Origin: a virus
DNA: 53,511 nt
Reading direction: 5' to 3' (one strand)
Virus record (IMG/VR): IMGVR_UViG_3300042339_000355
Span: 1 to 53,511 of that record
A program made the position numbers and the translations under genes. Below are positions 32,801-37,688 of this stretch, piece after piece. Below the pieces are notes generated by a model. That model did no database searches, was not told the DNA's origin, and saw only the letters and a list, made by a program, of their open reading frames with translations. Numbering within the stretch: position 1 is the first letter of the stretch; each line of letters begins with the position of its first letter.

Positions 32801-33972
32801 AAAATGATACAGTCTCTCGTAGTAGTCCAGTACAAATTGGCGTTGGTACTGTTTGGACAAGTATTTCTAAAAATACATCACGTGGTGCAATACGTAGTGA
32901 TGGTGCACTATTTATGTGGGGACTTGGTACTAATGGTCAAATAGGTGACAATGCTATATTAAGCAGAAGTAGTCCTGTGCAAATAGGTACAAATAGCTGG
33001 AGTATTATTTCAGCCGGTAGTGTTGCAACAGCAGCCATTACTAGTGATGGACTATTATATGTTTGGGGAAATAATGCTAGCGGACAACTAGGAACAAACG
33101 ATGTGATACTAAGAAGTAGTCCGGTACAACTAGGCACTATTAGTTGGACATCTGTTAGTTCTGGTGTAAACTATATGGCTGGTGTACGTAGCGATAACTT
33201 ATTATTTACATGGGGATTAGGTACTAGTGGTCAATTAGGGGATAGTACAATAATTTCAAAATCAAGCCCAATACAAATTGGTACAAGTTCATGGGCTATG
33301 GTCTCAGCTGGTGGTCTATTTACTATTGGATTAGATCAGTTATATGGTTTATATACTTGGGGAACTAATACCAATGGTGAATTGGGAATTAATTCAGTAA
33401 CATCTGCATTAAGTCCAATATTCTTGCCCACAGCAACCGATTCTTGGACTATCACTTCAACAACTGGTGCAAGTCAATTTGCTATACGTAGTGATGGCTA
33501 TTTGTTTACTTGGGGTAATAATGCTAATGGTCAATTAGGATTATTAGACATTCTATCTAGATCAGCTCCGGTACAACTTGGTACTTCTATATATACTAAT
33601 TTAAATAAAGGTGGATCCAATATAAATTCATCGATGGCTACTCGCAATGATAACAAACTTTATGTTTGGGGTCTTAATACTAGTGGTCAACTTGGTCTAA
33701 ATGATAGGATCTCTAAATCCAGCCCAGTTCAATTAGGCACTAATCAAGCATATACTCCTCCTAATATGTATAGTGTGCCTACACAAATTGGTACATCATC
33801 TTGGACACAGGTATCTGCGAATTTTAATAGTACTTTTGTCATAGATCCTAACAATGTATTATACGAATGGGGATTCAACGACAATCGCCCATTAATACCG
33901 GCAATTACGTCGGTTGGTTACTCTGCAGTGACCGTATCAAATGGCTTTAATCACTTCGGGTTTACTAAGTAA
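20818..33972 (+). CDS. Giant RCC1-repeat (beta-propeller) virion protein, 4384 aa
   Basis: A single uninterrupted 4384-codon frame starting three bases after the previous stop. After a 16-residue leader (MLLEKWLLTVQPSTGG), essentially the whole protein is RCC1-type repeats of about 52 residues. Their consensus is LFxWGxNxxGQLGLND - RSSPVQIGTSSWT - VSAG - AIRSDGA; I count about 84 copies of the LxxWG...G core. RCC1 repeats form seven-bladed beta-propellers, so about twelve propellers could be stacked. Seven linkers with a QQxYLTxTxK-type core (21541, 22338, 25297, 26112, 28776, 30766, 32341) and VFIRSxNDSW variants divide it into super-units. No signal peptide or enzymatic domain is visible. 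From its place at the end of the fibre cluster, before a late promoter, it is probably an exposed tail appendage or adhesin. Function is inferred. Confidence 0.85.
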   Translation: MLLEKWLLTVQPSTGGDIESLYMFGDNTWGQLGTENTVFKSSPVLIGTQSWSQVASGLSHTIGIRSDGKLFGWGANTYGQLGNNDLTLAHRSSPVQIGVNNWSAVSTNGDTSYAINNDGLMFAWGLGFNGQLGNNSMLSSWAANSWTQVLAGNTIGIESDGTMWAIGGINSQGQLGLNDTVHRSSPVQIGTSTWSALGGSGGTTRTALRSDSTLWVWGSAGQGQGGNNNTNNLSSPTLTGSLTSVQIQQSYVSSIATTQLSWTAVSYGAAWSMFAIRNDGALFAWGLNTYGNLGLNDIVRRSSPVQVGTSSWSSVSANGFATLAIRADNTLWSWGYNAAGQLGSNNIINRSSPVQVGTATIWSKVITNGAVSQDNVAAIDTNGALWVWGNNTNGQLGLNDVGVHRSSPVQLGTSSWTMVSAGSGMTAAITTTGNLFTWGVNTNGQLGDTTLVAKSSPIQIGTSSWTMVTSGTSVTMGITTDGALYSWGTGTYLGEGLGINKSSPVQITSIRTSAQQQTYLTTIGVTPLSWTTVANLTFTTGSNTRLALRSDGLLFSWGQNTIGQLGLNDLVHRSSPVQIGTSSWAAIAGGTSYAAAIKIDGTLWTWGRNDEGSLGQNNQIHRSSPVQVGTDTDWIKLASGSSIGPMAAIKSGGGLWAWGANTVGQLGLNDAVNRSSPVQVGSSSWTMVASGTNFGTNLAAIRTDGALFIWGDNTLGQLGFNDAVARSSPVQLGTSSWTMVALGGSFTGAISSNGALFTWGANGSGQLGAASSVHRSSPVQVGTNTWNYVNSWTSTMYGIRNDGALFAWGLNTNGELGDNTTANKNSPVLIGSSSWTFVNGATAIDSNGVLFTWAGNTQGGVGDNTILQRSSPVFIRAGIFDSWTYVSSGTDEYGAVRSDGLLFRWGYNGFGALGGNPGNQSLPLQVTTSSWTIVPAGSSGGMGITSAGQLYTWGIGTDGQIGDGNMVTMSTPVFIRSMNDSWTSIGEGSFNSNHVAGIRNDNTLWLWGLGTSGQLGQNNVINRSQPIQLGKDLLSWTYLSGSSMPVDGTQTAAGIRSDGSLWSWGSNTYGQLGTNNQIHRSSPVQIGTSSWTMVSAGQGFLFAIRSSDKSLWSWGTDNSLGALGANVSGLLRSSPVQVGTSSWNMVSAGRLTPIAIRIDGTLWAWGFNNSGQIGDNTVVARSSPVQIGNLLWTSAVSGLDSSSYGIRLDGTLWSWGKNTVGELGENDGINRSSPVQIGTGSWKQLAAGFGNAFSIDTNNYLWSWGLNSQGQLGLNDTVHRSSPVQVGTSSWIMVSAGQSGDIGNAYVVSAIRSDGALFTWGNNTYGGLGDNSIVNKSSPVQIGSSSWTMVAGRMGIIQDYTNGNGYLYAWGGNTVGELGINSVVDTSSPVQVNATINTWYQVAQGDTFTAAIRNDKTLWSWGNNDVGQLGDNTVILKSSPVQVGTSSWTMISTGSTHTLALTMDNVLYGWGNNDNGQLGTGNAPGTILLPVIISSLITLADEIAWSTSTGKPRTLSWTTVTAGASTSFAIRSDSKLFAWGTNSIGQLGLNDILHRSSPVQIGTSNWSGIAAGISHTYAIRSDGLLFVWGGNFNGQLGLNDLVHRSSPVQLGTSSWSVVPSNSTTNATSTFAITLDGKLYGWGVNGSGNLGVNDIIARSSPVQVGTGNSWTLVTANGNSTFAIRTDSKLFAWGLNTAGELGIGDSISRSSPVQLGTSNWNIVATQASGTTAGIMANNTLYTWGSGSGGALGDRTVVARNSPVQIVSFSSPAEQQAYLTKTSKTGYSWSTVVNTNNTMFAIRNDGLLFAWGNNINGALGLNDIVHRSSPVQVGTNSWLTVSAGASFTAAIRSDNTLWTWGVNTAGTVGDGTQAHRSSPVQVGTSSWTAVATGPFNTTGGTVLAVRSDGTLWSWGANDVGQLGLNTVVARSSPVQIGTENTWSKVYSANNRSNAIRTTGALYAWGVNTFGQLGDGTALNRSSPVQIGSSSWTAVASGLSWTVAILSDGSLFTWGAGTSGVLGTPDSTQHRSSPVQIGTSSWSVVTAGGTVTAGISGNLLYMWGSGANAQFGNNSLVNTYFSPTLTTGTSSWTTVNAGSAIVALDANGQMFTWGTTAGGDGVIGNGVVAGRSSPVFIRSVADSWTAIGTVVAGLSGIRSDGLLFAWGNNTAGSLGDGTTVAKSFPVQIGANSWTMVTGYTNILGITAADTGNALFTWGLGTSGELGILGITSRSSPVFIRSMNDSWISVGAGQSLSSAIRSDGKLFTWGINTTFGQLGDNSTTSKSYPTQIGNNSDWASVSAAGSGITNAITTTGIAYIWGNNTNGALGLAFNPTTISGSWLEHRSSPVQVGATPYSNSPTQIGASSWSQVSAGISHVLAISSTNKLFAWGNNSSYQVNNEGLHRSSPVQLGTSSWSQISAGNVHSLAIASDNTLYGWGLQYQQWPYNPTLSPTNFILPVNSPTSWSILTGQNLRFTGIRSDGSLWTWGANESGQLGLSDIFHRSSPVQVGSSSWIQVNSETSWTTAIRSDGTLWAWGNNTDGYLGLNDLVHRSSPVQIGTDTTWSKVGGLGAIRNDGSLWTWGLGTSGQLGDSTILSRSSPVQIGTSSWTLINSKAATTMAGIRSDGLLFTWGINGIGGLGLNDTVNKSSPTQVGSIYSLAQQNSYLTATGTTTFSWSVISSGGVNGMTAAIRNDGALFTWGTNNNGGVGDNTIIHRSSPVQIGTSSWTQVAVGDFSTYAIRNDGALFVWGLNTSGQLGTTDVLPRSSPVQIGTSSWTSVAAGISTVTAIRLGGALFAWGINASGQLGLGDLVARSSPVQVGTSSWTQVSTNGAITAALRSDGGLFTWGINTNGQLGDNTVVSKSSPVKLGAGSWSQIAVGYSHMVGLLNNNTLWSWGINTNGGLGLTNVLPRSSPVQIGTSSWTSVNAGNQYSVAIRSDNTLWGWGLNTNGQLGDSTAISRSSPVQIGTSTWYKVSGLYINTAAIDNTSRQLFVWGQNAVGAIGNNTVTQSTSPVFIRTANESWSQVSMNVNTAAAIRSDSLLFVWGQNANGQLGLGDLVHRSSATQLGTSSWSQITVGQSHMVGLTSTKLLYTWGGNGSGELGINSVVATSSPTLVSLSSWSIIGTGSTNSYGVLDGNLLFYGWGSGASYGAIGDNTVVSKSSPVQIASYQPMPTQITGDTWSKISAGYSHNVGIKTNNKLYGWGNPAANTFTAYSWTALSSSAGHFAGIRSDGALFTWGNNAVGNLGDDTILHRSSPVQIGTSSWTTVSAGGITAGTDFTTLALTADNVLYGWGAGASGQLGQLFVANKSSPVQISSFTNNTLQSTYLTATGKTGFSWTKINAGGSIGSSAAIRSDGALFTWGINSFGQLGQNSTVNTNSPIQLGTTSWSQISIGNNAMYAIRNDNTLWSWGLNTIGQLGQNDLVHRSSPVQVGTSSWTIVSGSVATGTLVSTLACVGAIRSDGALFTWGNNNAGQLGDGTILHRSSPVQVGTSSWTKVSAGDVSVYAIRLDGALFSWGDNTSGQLGSTTIVPRSSPVQIGTSSWSSVSAGLSYAMAIRTNSTLWSWGINANGQLGDNTILPRSSPVQIGTSSWSVISTGFATTTALRLDNTLWSWGINTNGQLGDNTILPRSSPVQIGTSSWSQVSIGTSPGVTMALTYTDNQLFIWGQNNNGQLGLSESLGARSSPVFIRSINESWNAVSSGGTTSYGIRIDNLLFAWGLNASGQIGDTTIISRSAPVQIGASSWAQISAGVTFVGGITSDNRLFTWGINTTGQLGDTTVLSRSSPVQVGTSWNIVSAGQSSTSAINTNNLLYVWGGNASGQLGDRSIANRSSPVQVNSFTSAEIQQTYLTTTSKPAALSWNTISTGLSTSAAIRSDGALFMWGLGTSGQLGLNDTISRSSPVQIGTSSWTAVGLFTTSTVAIRIDGGLFTWGDNASGQLASNNLVHRSSPVQVGTSSWTTVSSSTGLANFMALDATNKLWAWGINTNGELAQNDTVSRSSPVQIGVGTVWTSISKNTSRGAIRSDGALFMWGLGTNGQIGDNAILSRSSPVQIGTNSWSIISAGSVATAAITSDGLLYVWGNNASGQLGTNDVILRSSPVQLGTISWTSVSSGVNYMAGVRSDNLLFTWGLGTSGQLGDSTIISKSSPIQIGTSSWAMVSAGGLFTIGLDQLYGLYTWGTNTNGELGINSVTSALSPIFLPTATDSWTITSTTGASQFAIRSDGYLFTWGNNANGQLGLLDILSRSAPVQLGTSIYTNLNKGGSNINSSMATRNDNKLYVWGLNTSGQLGLNDRISKSSPVQLGTNQAYTPPNMYSVPTQIGTSSWTQVSANFNSTFVIDPNNVLYEWGFNDNRPLIPAITSVGYSAVTVSNGFNHFGFTK
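21323..21380 (+). repeat. 58-base exact repeat, copy 1 (RCC1 gene)
   Basis: These 58 bases, covering the coding sequence for an NSQGQLGLNDTVHRSSPV segment, recur without change at 24614-24671. The surrounding blades are diverged, including at synonymous sites, which suggests recent copying between distant repeats of the same gene. Confidence 0.85.
24614..24671 (+). repeat. 58-base exact repeat, copy 2 (RCC1 gene)
   Basis: Exact partner of 21323-21380, about 3.3 kb downstream in the same reading frame and the same position in the RCC1 repeat. Confidence 0.85.
31510..31748 (+). repeat. Near-perfect tandem duplication of one RCC1 repeat (147-base period)
   Basis: The 92 bases at 31510-31601 recur at 31657-31748 with a single difference (aatgct versus aatact). 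The 147-base period equals 49 codons, one propeller blade, so the frame is kept. Neighbouring blades show much less DNA identity, marking this as a young duplication or conversion tract. Confidence 0.85.
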
Positions 33973-33988
33973 AAATTAATTAATTTCG

Positions 33989-34030
33989 TTTTTTGTATAT
34001 AAATAACTTTACAGTTTTATATACAAAAAA
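33989..34030. promoter_or_regulatory. 15-bp perfect inverted repeat around a late promoter
   Basis: The left arm TTTTTTGTATATAAA (33989-34003) and right arm TTTATATACAAAAAA (34016-34030) are perfectly complementary, with a 12-base loop. The late-promoter octamer at 33998-34005 spans the end of the left arm. The structure separates the RCC1 gene from the glycan island. The U-run lies 5' of the stem and an A-run 3' of it, so it does not look like a standard intrinsic terminator on the + strand. An RNA hairpin in read-through transcripts or a DNA dyad is possible. Confidence 0.65.
33998..34005 (+). promoter_or_regulatory. T4-type late promoter (TATAAATA)
   Basis: An exact match to the late consensus TATAAATA in the 84-base gap before the glycan island, 51 bases upstream of the ATG at 34057. 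It leaves room for a leader with the ribosome site CGGAGAA. T4-like phages read such boxes with a gp55-type sigma factor, so the island is probably transcribed late, together with structural genes. Confidence 0.65.
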
Positions 34031-34056
34031 CCAACACAACACATAACGGAGAAAAT

Positions 34057-35778
34057 ATGCACGAAATAGATATGATGCTCAAGCTTCAATTAGAAGGTAA
34101 ACATCTAGAAGCCAGAATATTATCAGATAAATTAGAAAACATAGGCCCTGAAAAAATAGTAGACGCTAAAGGACAAAATACAGAAGATATTTGGATGCGT
34201 CATTGCTTTAACCGTGGTTGGTTTATGATTCAAGACGGTGACTATAGAAAAGGCTGTCAACTATTAGAGAATGGTCGCTTCTTAAATGTATACGGTAGCC
34301 CTCCTCTTAAAACAGATGCACCTATTTTTAACCCAGAAAAACATTCTATCAACGATAAATCTATTATTGTATCACTAGAAGGTGGGTACGGAGATGAAAT
34401 CATTCACGCACGTTTTGCTACTAGCTTTAAAAAACAAGGTGCAAAATCAGTATACATCGCTTGTGCACCTGAACTAGTATCAGTATTTGAACGTATTGAA
34501 GGTGTAGATAAAGTTATACTACGAAATCAATCACATACTGTACCTCATGATTATTGGGTTCCTGGATTTAGTGCCGGATGGGTAGCTGGTCACGAATTCT
34601 CAAACTTTCCAAACGATCCTTATCTAACTGCTAAAGCTGATAGTATTGAAATTTGGAAAACATTCGTCAACAGCGAAAAAATTAAAGTTGGTATTCGTTG
34701 GGCAGGCAATCCTAAATTTGAACATCAACAATTTAGAAAGTTTCCAGAGAACTTTATCACTAACTTAGCAAAATATGATGAACTACAGGTATATAGTTTG
34801 CAAAAGGATCATAACATTATTCAACTACCTGAAAATGTAACTGACTTGCAACACTTCTTGTTAAGCTGGGAAGATACAATGGCAGCTATTGCTAATATGG
34901 ATATCGTTATCTCATCTTGTACAAGTGTAGCACACTTAGCAGCCGCAATGGGTAAAGAAACATGGGTCATCGTTCCTATACTCCCGTATCATACGTGGAC
35001 ACCAGGCTCACCTGATGCTAACACAAGCCCATACTACAAATGTGTACAAATCTTTAGACAAACAGATCCAAAGAAATGGGACCCAACATTCCAAAGTCTT
35101 TACACTGCACTAGAAGCACGTTTCAACTTAAAACATATCGATCAACCAAATGAGGATCGTGTCACTAAGAAACTTAACTTGGGTTGTGGCTTTAAGAAAT
35201 TTGATGGATTTGTTAACGTTGATAAATCACCATTCATTGATGCCGATGAACAGGTTGATTTAAGTGTTCTACCTTGGCCATGGAAAGACAACGAATACTC
35301 ACACGTTGTAGCTAAAGATATATTAGAACATCTAGGAGAAACTGGTAGAGACTTCATTGATGTTATTAAAGAACTATATCGTGTAAGTGAGAATGGTGCT
35401 GTTTGGGAAATACAAACTCCACATTGGCGCTGTGATACTGCATTAGATGACCCAACACATAAACGATTGATTACTGTTGCTATGTTTAACTTGTTTAACA
35501 AACGTCATATGTTTGAAAAAGCAAATAAAGGTGAAAGTGATTCATTACTAGCATTTGAAGAAGATATTGATATCGAAGTATGTGATACTCAGTTTGAGTA
35601 TACTGATCCATATCAACAACGTCTATCTAATGGCAAAATAACGCAAGAAGAACTTACTCATGCCCTAAATCACTTGAATAATGTAGCATTATCAACTAGA
35701 ATGTTAATTCAAGTACACAAACCTGGTCGTATTGACTACAGTGAATTTAAACGGGCATTAGATGGACACAAATCTTAA
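34057..35778 (+). CDS. TPR/GT9-like glycosyltransferase fused to SAM methyltransferase
   Basis: A 573-residue fusion. Residues 1-90 are helical and TPR-like (LKLQLEGKHLEARILSDKL; FNRGWFMIQDGDYRKGCQLL). Residues about 100-355 form a GT-B glycosyltransferase of the GT9/TPR type: GGYGDEIIHARF near 109, VGIRWAGNPK near 212, and the nucleotide-sugar site SSCTSVAHLAAAMGKETW near 286. Residues about 368-573 form a methyltransferase with LNLGCGFKKFDGFVNVD as motif I and AKDILEHL as the post-motif. GT9 includes ADP-heptose transferases; related TPR-GT enzymes modify proteins or glycans. An enzyme that adds and then methylates a sugar would fit. CGGAGAA precedes the start, and it is the first gene after a late promoter. 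The next gene starts 17 bases before its stop. Acceptor and donor are not known. Confidence 0.8.
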   Translation: MHEIDMMLKLQLEGKHLEARILSDKLENIGPEKIVDAKGQNTEDIWMRHCFNRGWFMIQDGDYRKGCQLLENGRFLNVYGSPPLKTDAPIFNPEKHSINDKSIIVSLEGGYGDEIIHARFATSFKKQGAKSVYIACAPELVSVFERIEGVDKVILRNQSHTVPHDYWVPGFSAGWVAGHEFSNFPNDPYLTAKADSIEIWKTFVNSEKIKVGIRWAGNPKFEHQQFRKFPENFITNLAKYDELQVYSLQKDHNIIQLPENVTDLQHFLLSWEDTMAAIANMDIVISSCTSVAHLAAAMGKETWVIVPILPYHTWTPGSPDANTSPYYKCVQIFRQTDPKKWDPTFQSLYTALEARFNLKHIDQPNEDRVTKKLNLGCGFKKFDGFVNVDKSPFIDADEQVDLSVLPWPWKDNEYSHVVAKDILEHLGETGRDFIDVIKELYRVSENGAVWEIQTPHWRCDTALDDPTHKRLITVAMFNLFNKRHMFEKANKGESDSLLAFEEDIDIEVCDTQFEYTDPYQQRLSNGKITQEELTHALNHLNNVALSTRMLIQVHKPGRIDYSEFKRALDGHKS

Positions 35779-36481
35779 TTTATTCTATAAACGTGATTTT
35801 GAAGTAGAACACGCTTACATCATTACTGTAAAAGGTAATGAATCATCTGAACGGTATTCTAAACGATGCCAACTCAGTTGTATGAATGTAGGTATGCAAT
35901 ATAAAGTATGGGATGCCTTCAACGGCATTGGCTCTGAAATTACAGTACCTGACCACAGCGTAGGTGATTCAGTAATCAAAATGCTAAAGATTACAGACCA
36001 TTACTTAACTAGAGGTGAAGTTGCTTGTGCATTAAGTCACATCAGCCTGTGGGTTCATTGCGCCAAGATTGATAAGCCTATTGTTATCTTAGAACACGAT
36101 AGCATTATGACTAAGAAGTTTACTTCATATGATTCAGTTAACTCAATATGTTACCTAGGCGGTGCTGAGTGGGCAGAGCAAGGATGGAAAATACATCCAA
36201 CTATACCACCTCACGCTAGTGAAGGACCTAATTATCTGTTTATCTGTCGTGCCCACGCATATGCATTAGACCCATTAATGGCAAAGAACTTAATCTCGCA
36301 CGTATTAAAAATGGGTATATGTGCTCCGTTAGATATTATGATGAGAGCAGACTTGTTTAATATTACACATCAAGGTATGTTCGCTTATGATAAAAACATA
36401 AACGTAACTACTGACACTACAATTCTAGCTAGACCATTAACCGGTAGAACTACGGAACGTAACGATAAACTTAAAACATGA
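35762..36481 (+). CDS. Glycosyltransferase family 25 (LPS-type)
   Basis: A 239-residue protein. Motifs of GT25 (LOS/LPS glycosyltransferases) appear in order: AYIITVKGNESSERYSKRC near residue 20, YKVWDAFNG, LTRGEVACALSHISLW near residue 85, and KPIVILEHDS, where the acidic pair takes the place of the metal-binding DxD. YLFICRAHAYALDP matches the later conserved core. Family members add galactose, glucose or related sugars to LPS or to proteins. Both ends overlap neighbours (17 bases upstream, ATGA downstream), so it is in one operon with the GT-methyltransferase fusion. Length is near that of the family. Confidence 0.82.
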   Translation: MDTNLNLFYKRDFEVEHAYIITVKGNESSERYSKRCQLSCMNVGMQYKVWDAFNGIGSEITVPDHSVGDSVIKMLKITDHYLTRGEVACALSHISLWVHCAKIDKPIVILEHDSIMTKKFTSYDSVNSICYLGGAEWAEQGWKIHPTIPPHASEGPNYLFICRAHAYALDPLMAKNLISHVLKMGICAPLDIMMRADLFNITHQGMFAYDKNINVTTDTTILARPLTGRTTERNDKLKT

Positions 36482-37083
36482 GATATGTTAAAGAAGCATT
36501 TGATGTAACCACAATCACTCAGGCAATGAATGTGGTTCTCAGCTTTGAATCTGATAAACCAGAAAAGTTCCACAAAGAAACACATTTCTTAGTTGATACA
36601 ATATATAATGAAAACATTATTACTAATCAATCAACTGTATTAGACTTTGGTTGTGGTATGGGTCGTGTTAGTAAAGAACTAATTACTAAGTTTGATTGCT
36701 CTGTATTGGGTTTTGATATCAGTGAAAGTATGAAAACTTTTGCTACCCTATATGTTTCTAACCCAAGGAAGTTTAAAATAATATCACAACTACCCGATGA
36801 AAATTCAGTAGATGTATGTTTAGCGGTATTTGTATTACAACACGTAGAGAACCCACAACAAGAGATAGAAAAGATAGTCAATACGCTAAAACCAAACGGT
36901 TACTTAGTTTTAATAAATGAAGATAACAGATTCATACCCAGTGATGTAGACTCTAAGGGCTTTGTTATCTGGGATAATGACTACTTCAATGTGTTTACTG
37001 CAATAGAGAAACTCTTAACTAAAGTAAAAGAAACACCCTATATCAATCCTGAGAAGAATATAGTTATATATAGAAAGCAATAA
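36478..37083 (+). CDS. SAM-dependent methyltransferase (class I)
   Basis: A 201-residue class I methyltransferase. Motif I is VLDFGCGMGRVSKEL at about residues 54-68, followed by the acidic VLGFDISESM loop; DENSVDVCLAVFVLQHV matches motif IV/post II and LKPNGYLVLINED the Methyltransf_11 motif VI region. The substrate cannot be read from sequence. Location between a GT25 and another methyltransferase implies O- or N-methylation of sugars or of a glycan terminus. The start is set by the ATGA overlap with the previous gene and the stop overlaps the next start as TAATG. Confidence 0.82.
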   Translation: MRYVKEAFDVTTITQAMNVVLSFESDKPEKFHKETHFLVDTIYNENIITNQSTVLDFGCGMGRVSKELITKFDCSVLGFDISESMKTFATLYVSNPRKFKIISQLPDENSVDVCLAVFVLQHVENPQQEIEKIVNTLKPNGYLVLINEDNRFIPSDVDSKGFVIWDNDYFNVFTAIEKLLTKVKETPYINPEKNIVIYRKQ

Positions 37084-37688
37084 TGTACAAATTTAGCATG
37101 GATTTTAATTGTGGTAAGGGTGCAATGACTAATGTTGGTCACTTAGTAAACACATACGGAGTACCAAATACAATTGTAGAAATTGGTGTGTTTGAAGGCT
37201 CTACAACATTTTGGATGAGTGACCAACTTACACCGTATAATCCTAACCTGAAAATATATGCAATAGACCCGCATATTGGTAGTAATGATATGAGCGAGGA
37301 TTTTAATATTGTAAAACAAAACTTCTTAGATAATCTTGGGTTCAATAAAAATAACAATGTAACTTATATACAAAAACATAGTACAGATGGACTAATTGAT
37401 TTGATTAATAACAACGTCAACGCAGAGTTTATATATATTGACGGAGATCACAAAGCAAGCGAAGTATTAACAGACTTGGTATTAGCTTGGAAAATACTAC
37501 GTGTAGGTGGAGTTATTTTATGTGACGATACCACTACTTGGCGTTATACCGACAAAAATGGCACACAATCAGCACAGATGAGTGTGCGAATGGCAGTGGA
37601 GATGTTTATACAATGCAATTGGCATAAGTTAAACATATTGAATATTCCAGACGGATCACAGACATCATTTATTAAGACACAAGAATGA
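37083..37688 (+). CDS. SAM-dependent methyltransferase (Methyltransf_24 type)
   Basis: A 201-residue protein with IVEIGVFEGSTTFWMSD (motif I, Gly replaced in part by Val/Phe as in TylF/CmcI-type enzymes) at about residues 30-46. IYAIDPHIGS follows, then the characteristic AEFIYIDGDHKASEVLTD and LRVGGVILCDDTT. The IDGDH and DD acids bind Mg2+ in sugar O-methyltransferases of this family, so sugar O-methylation is the best guess. It overlaps both neighbours (TAATG and ATGA), and so shares their expression. It is not closely similar to the methyltransferase just upstream, so the pair is not a local duplication. Confidence 0.8.
   Translation: MYKFSMDFNCGKGAMTNVGHLVNTYGVPNTIVEIGVFEGSTTFWMSDQLTPYNPNLKIYAIDPHIGSNDMSEDFNIVKQNFLDNLGFNKNNNVTYIQKHSTDGLIDLINNNVNAEFIYIDGDHKASEVLTDLVLAWKILRVGGVILCDDTTTWRYTDKNGTQSAQMSVRMAVEMFIQCNWHKLNILNIPDGSQTSFIKTQE

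Noticed and set aside
22290-33137. Antisense ORFs in the RCC1 gene with recurring LLVPTCTGLLR patterns
   Set aside because: These are reverse translations of the RSSPVQVGTSS repeat coding sequence, not independent genes.
20818-33972. RCC1 protein as eukaryotic contamination
   Set aside because: It is flanked by phage tail genes in an overlapping-style gene order with a phage late promoter after it, with matching base composition.
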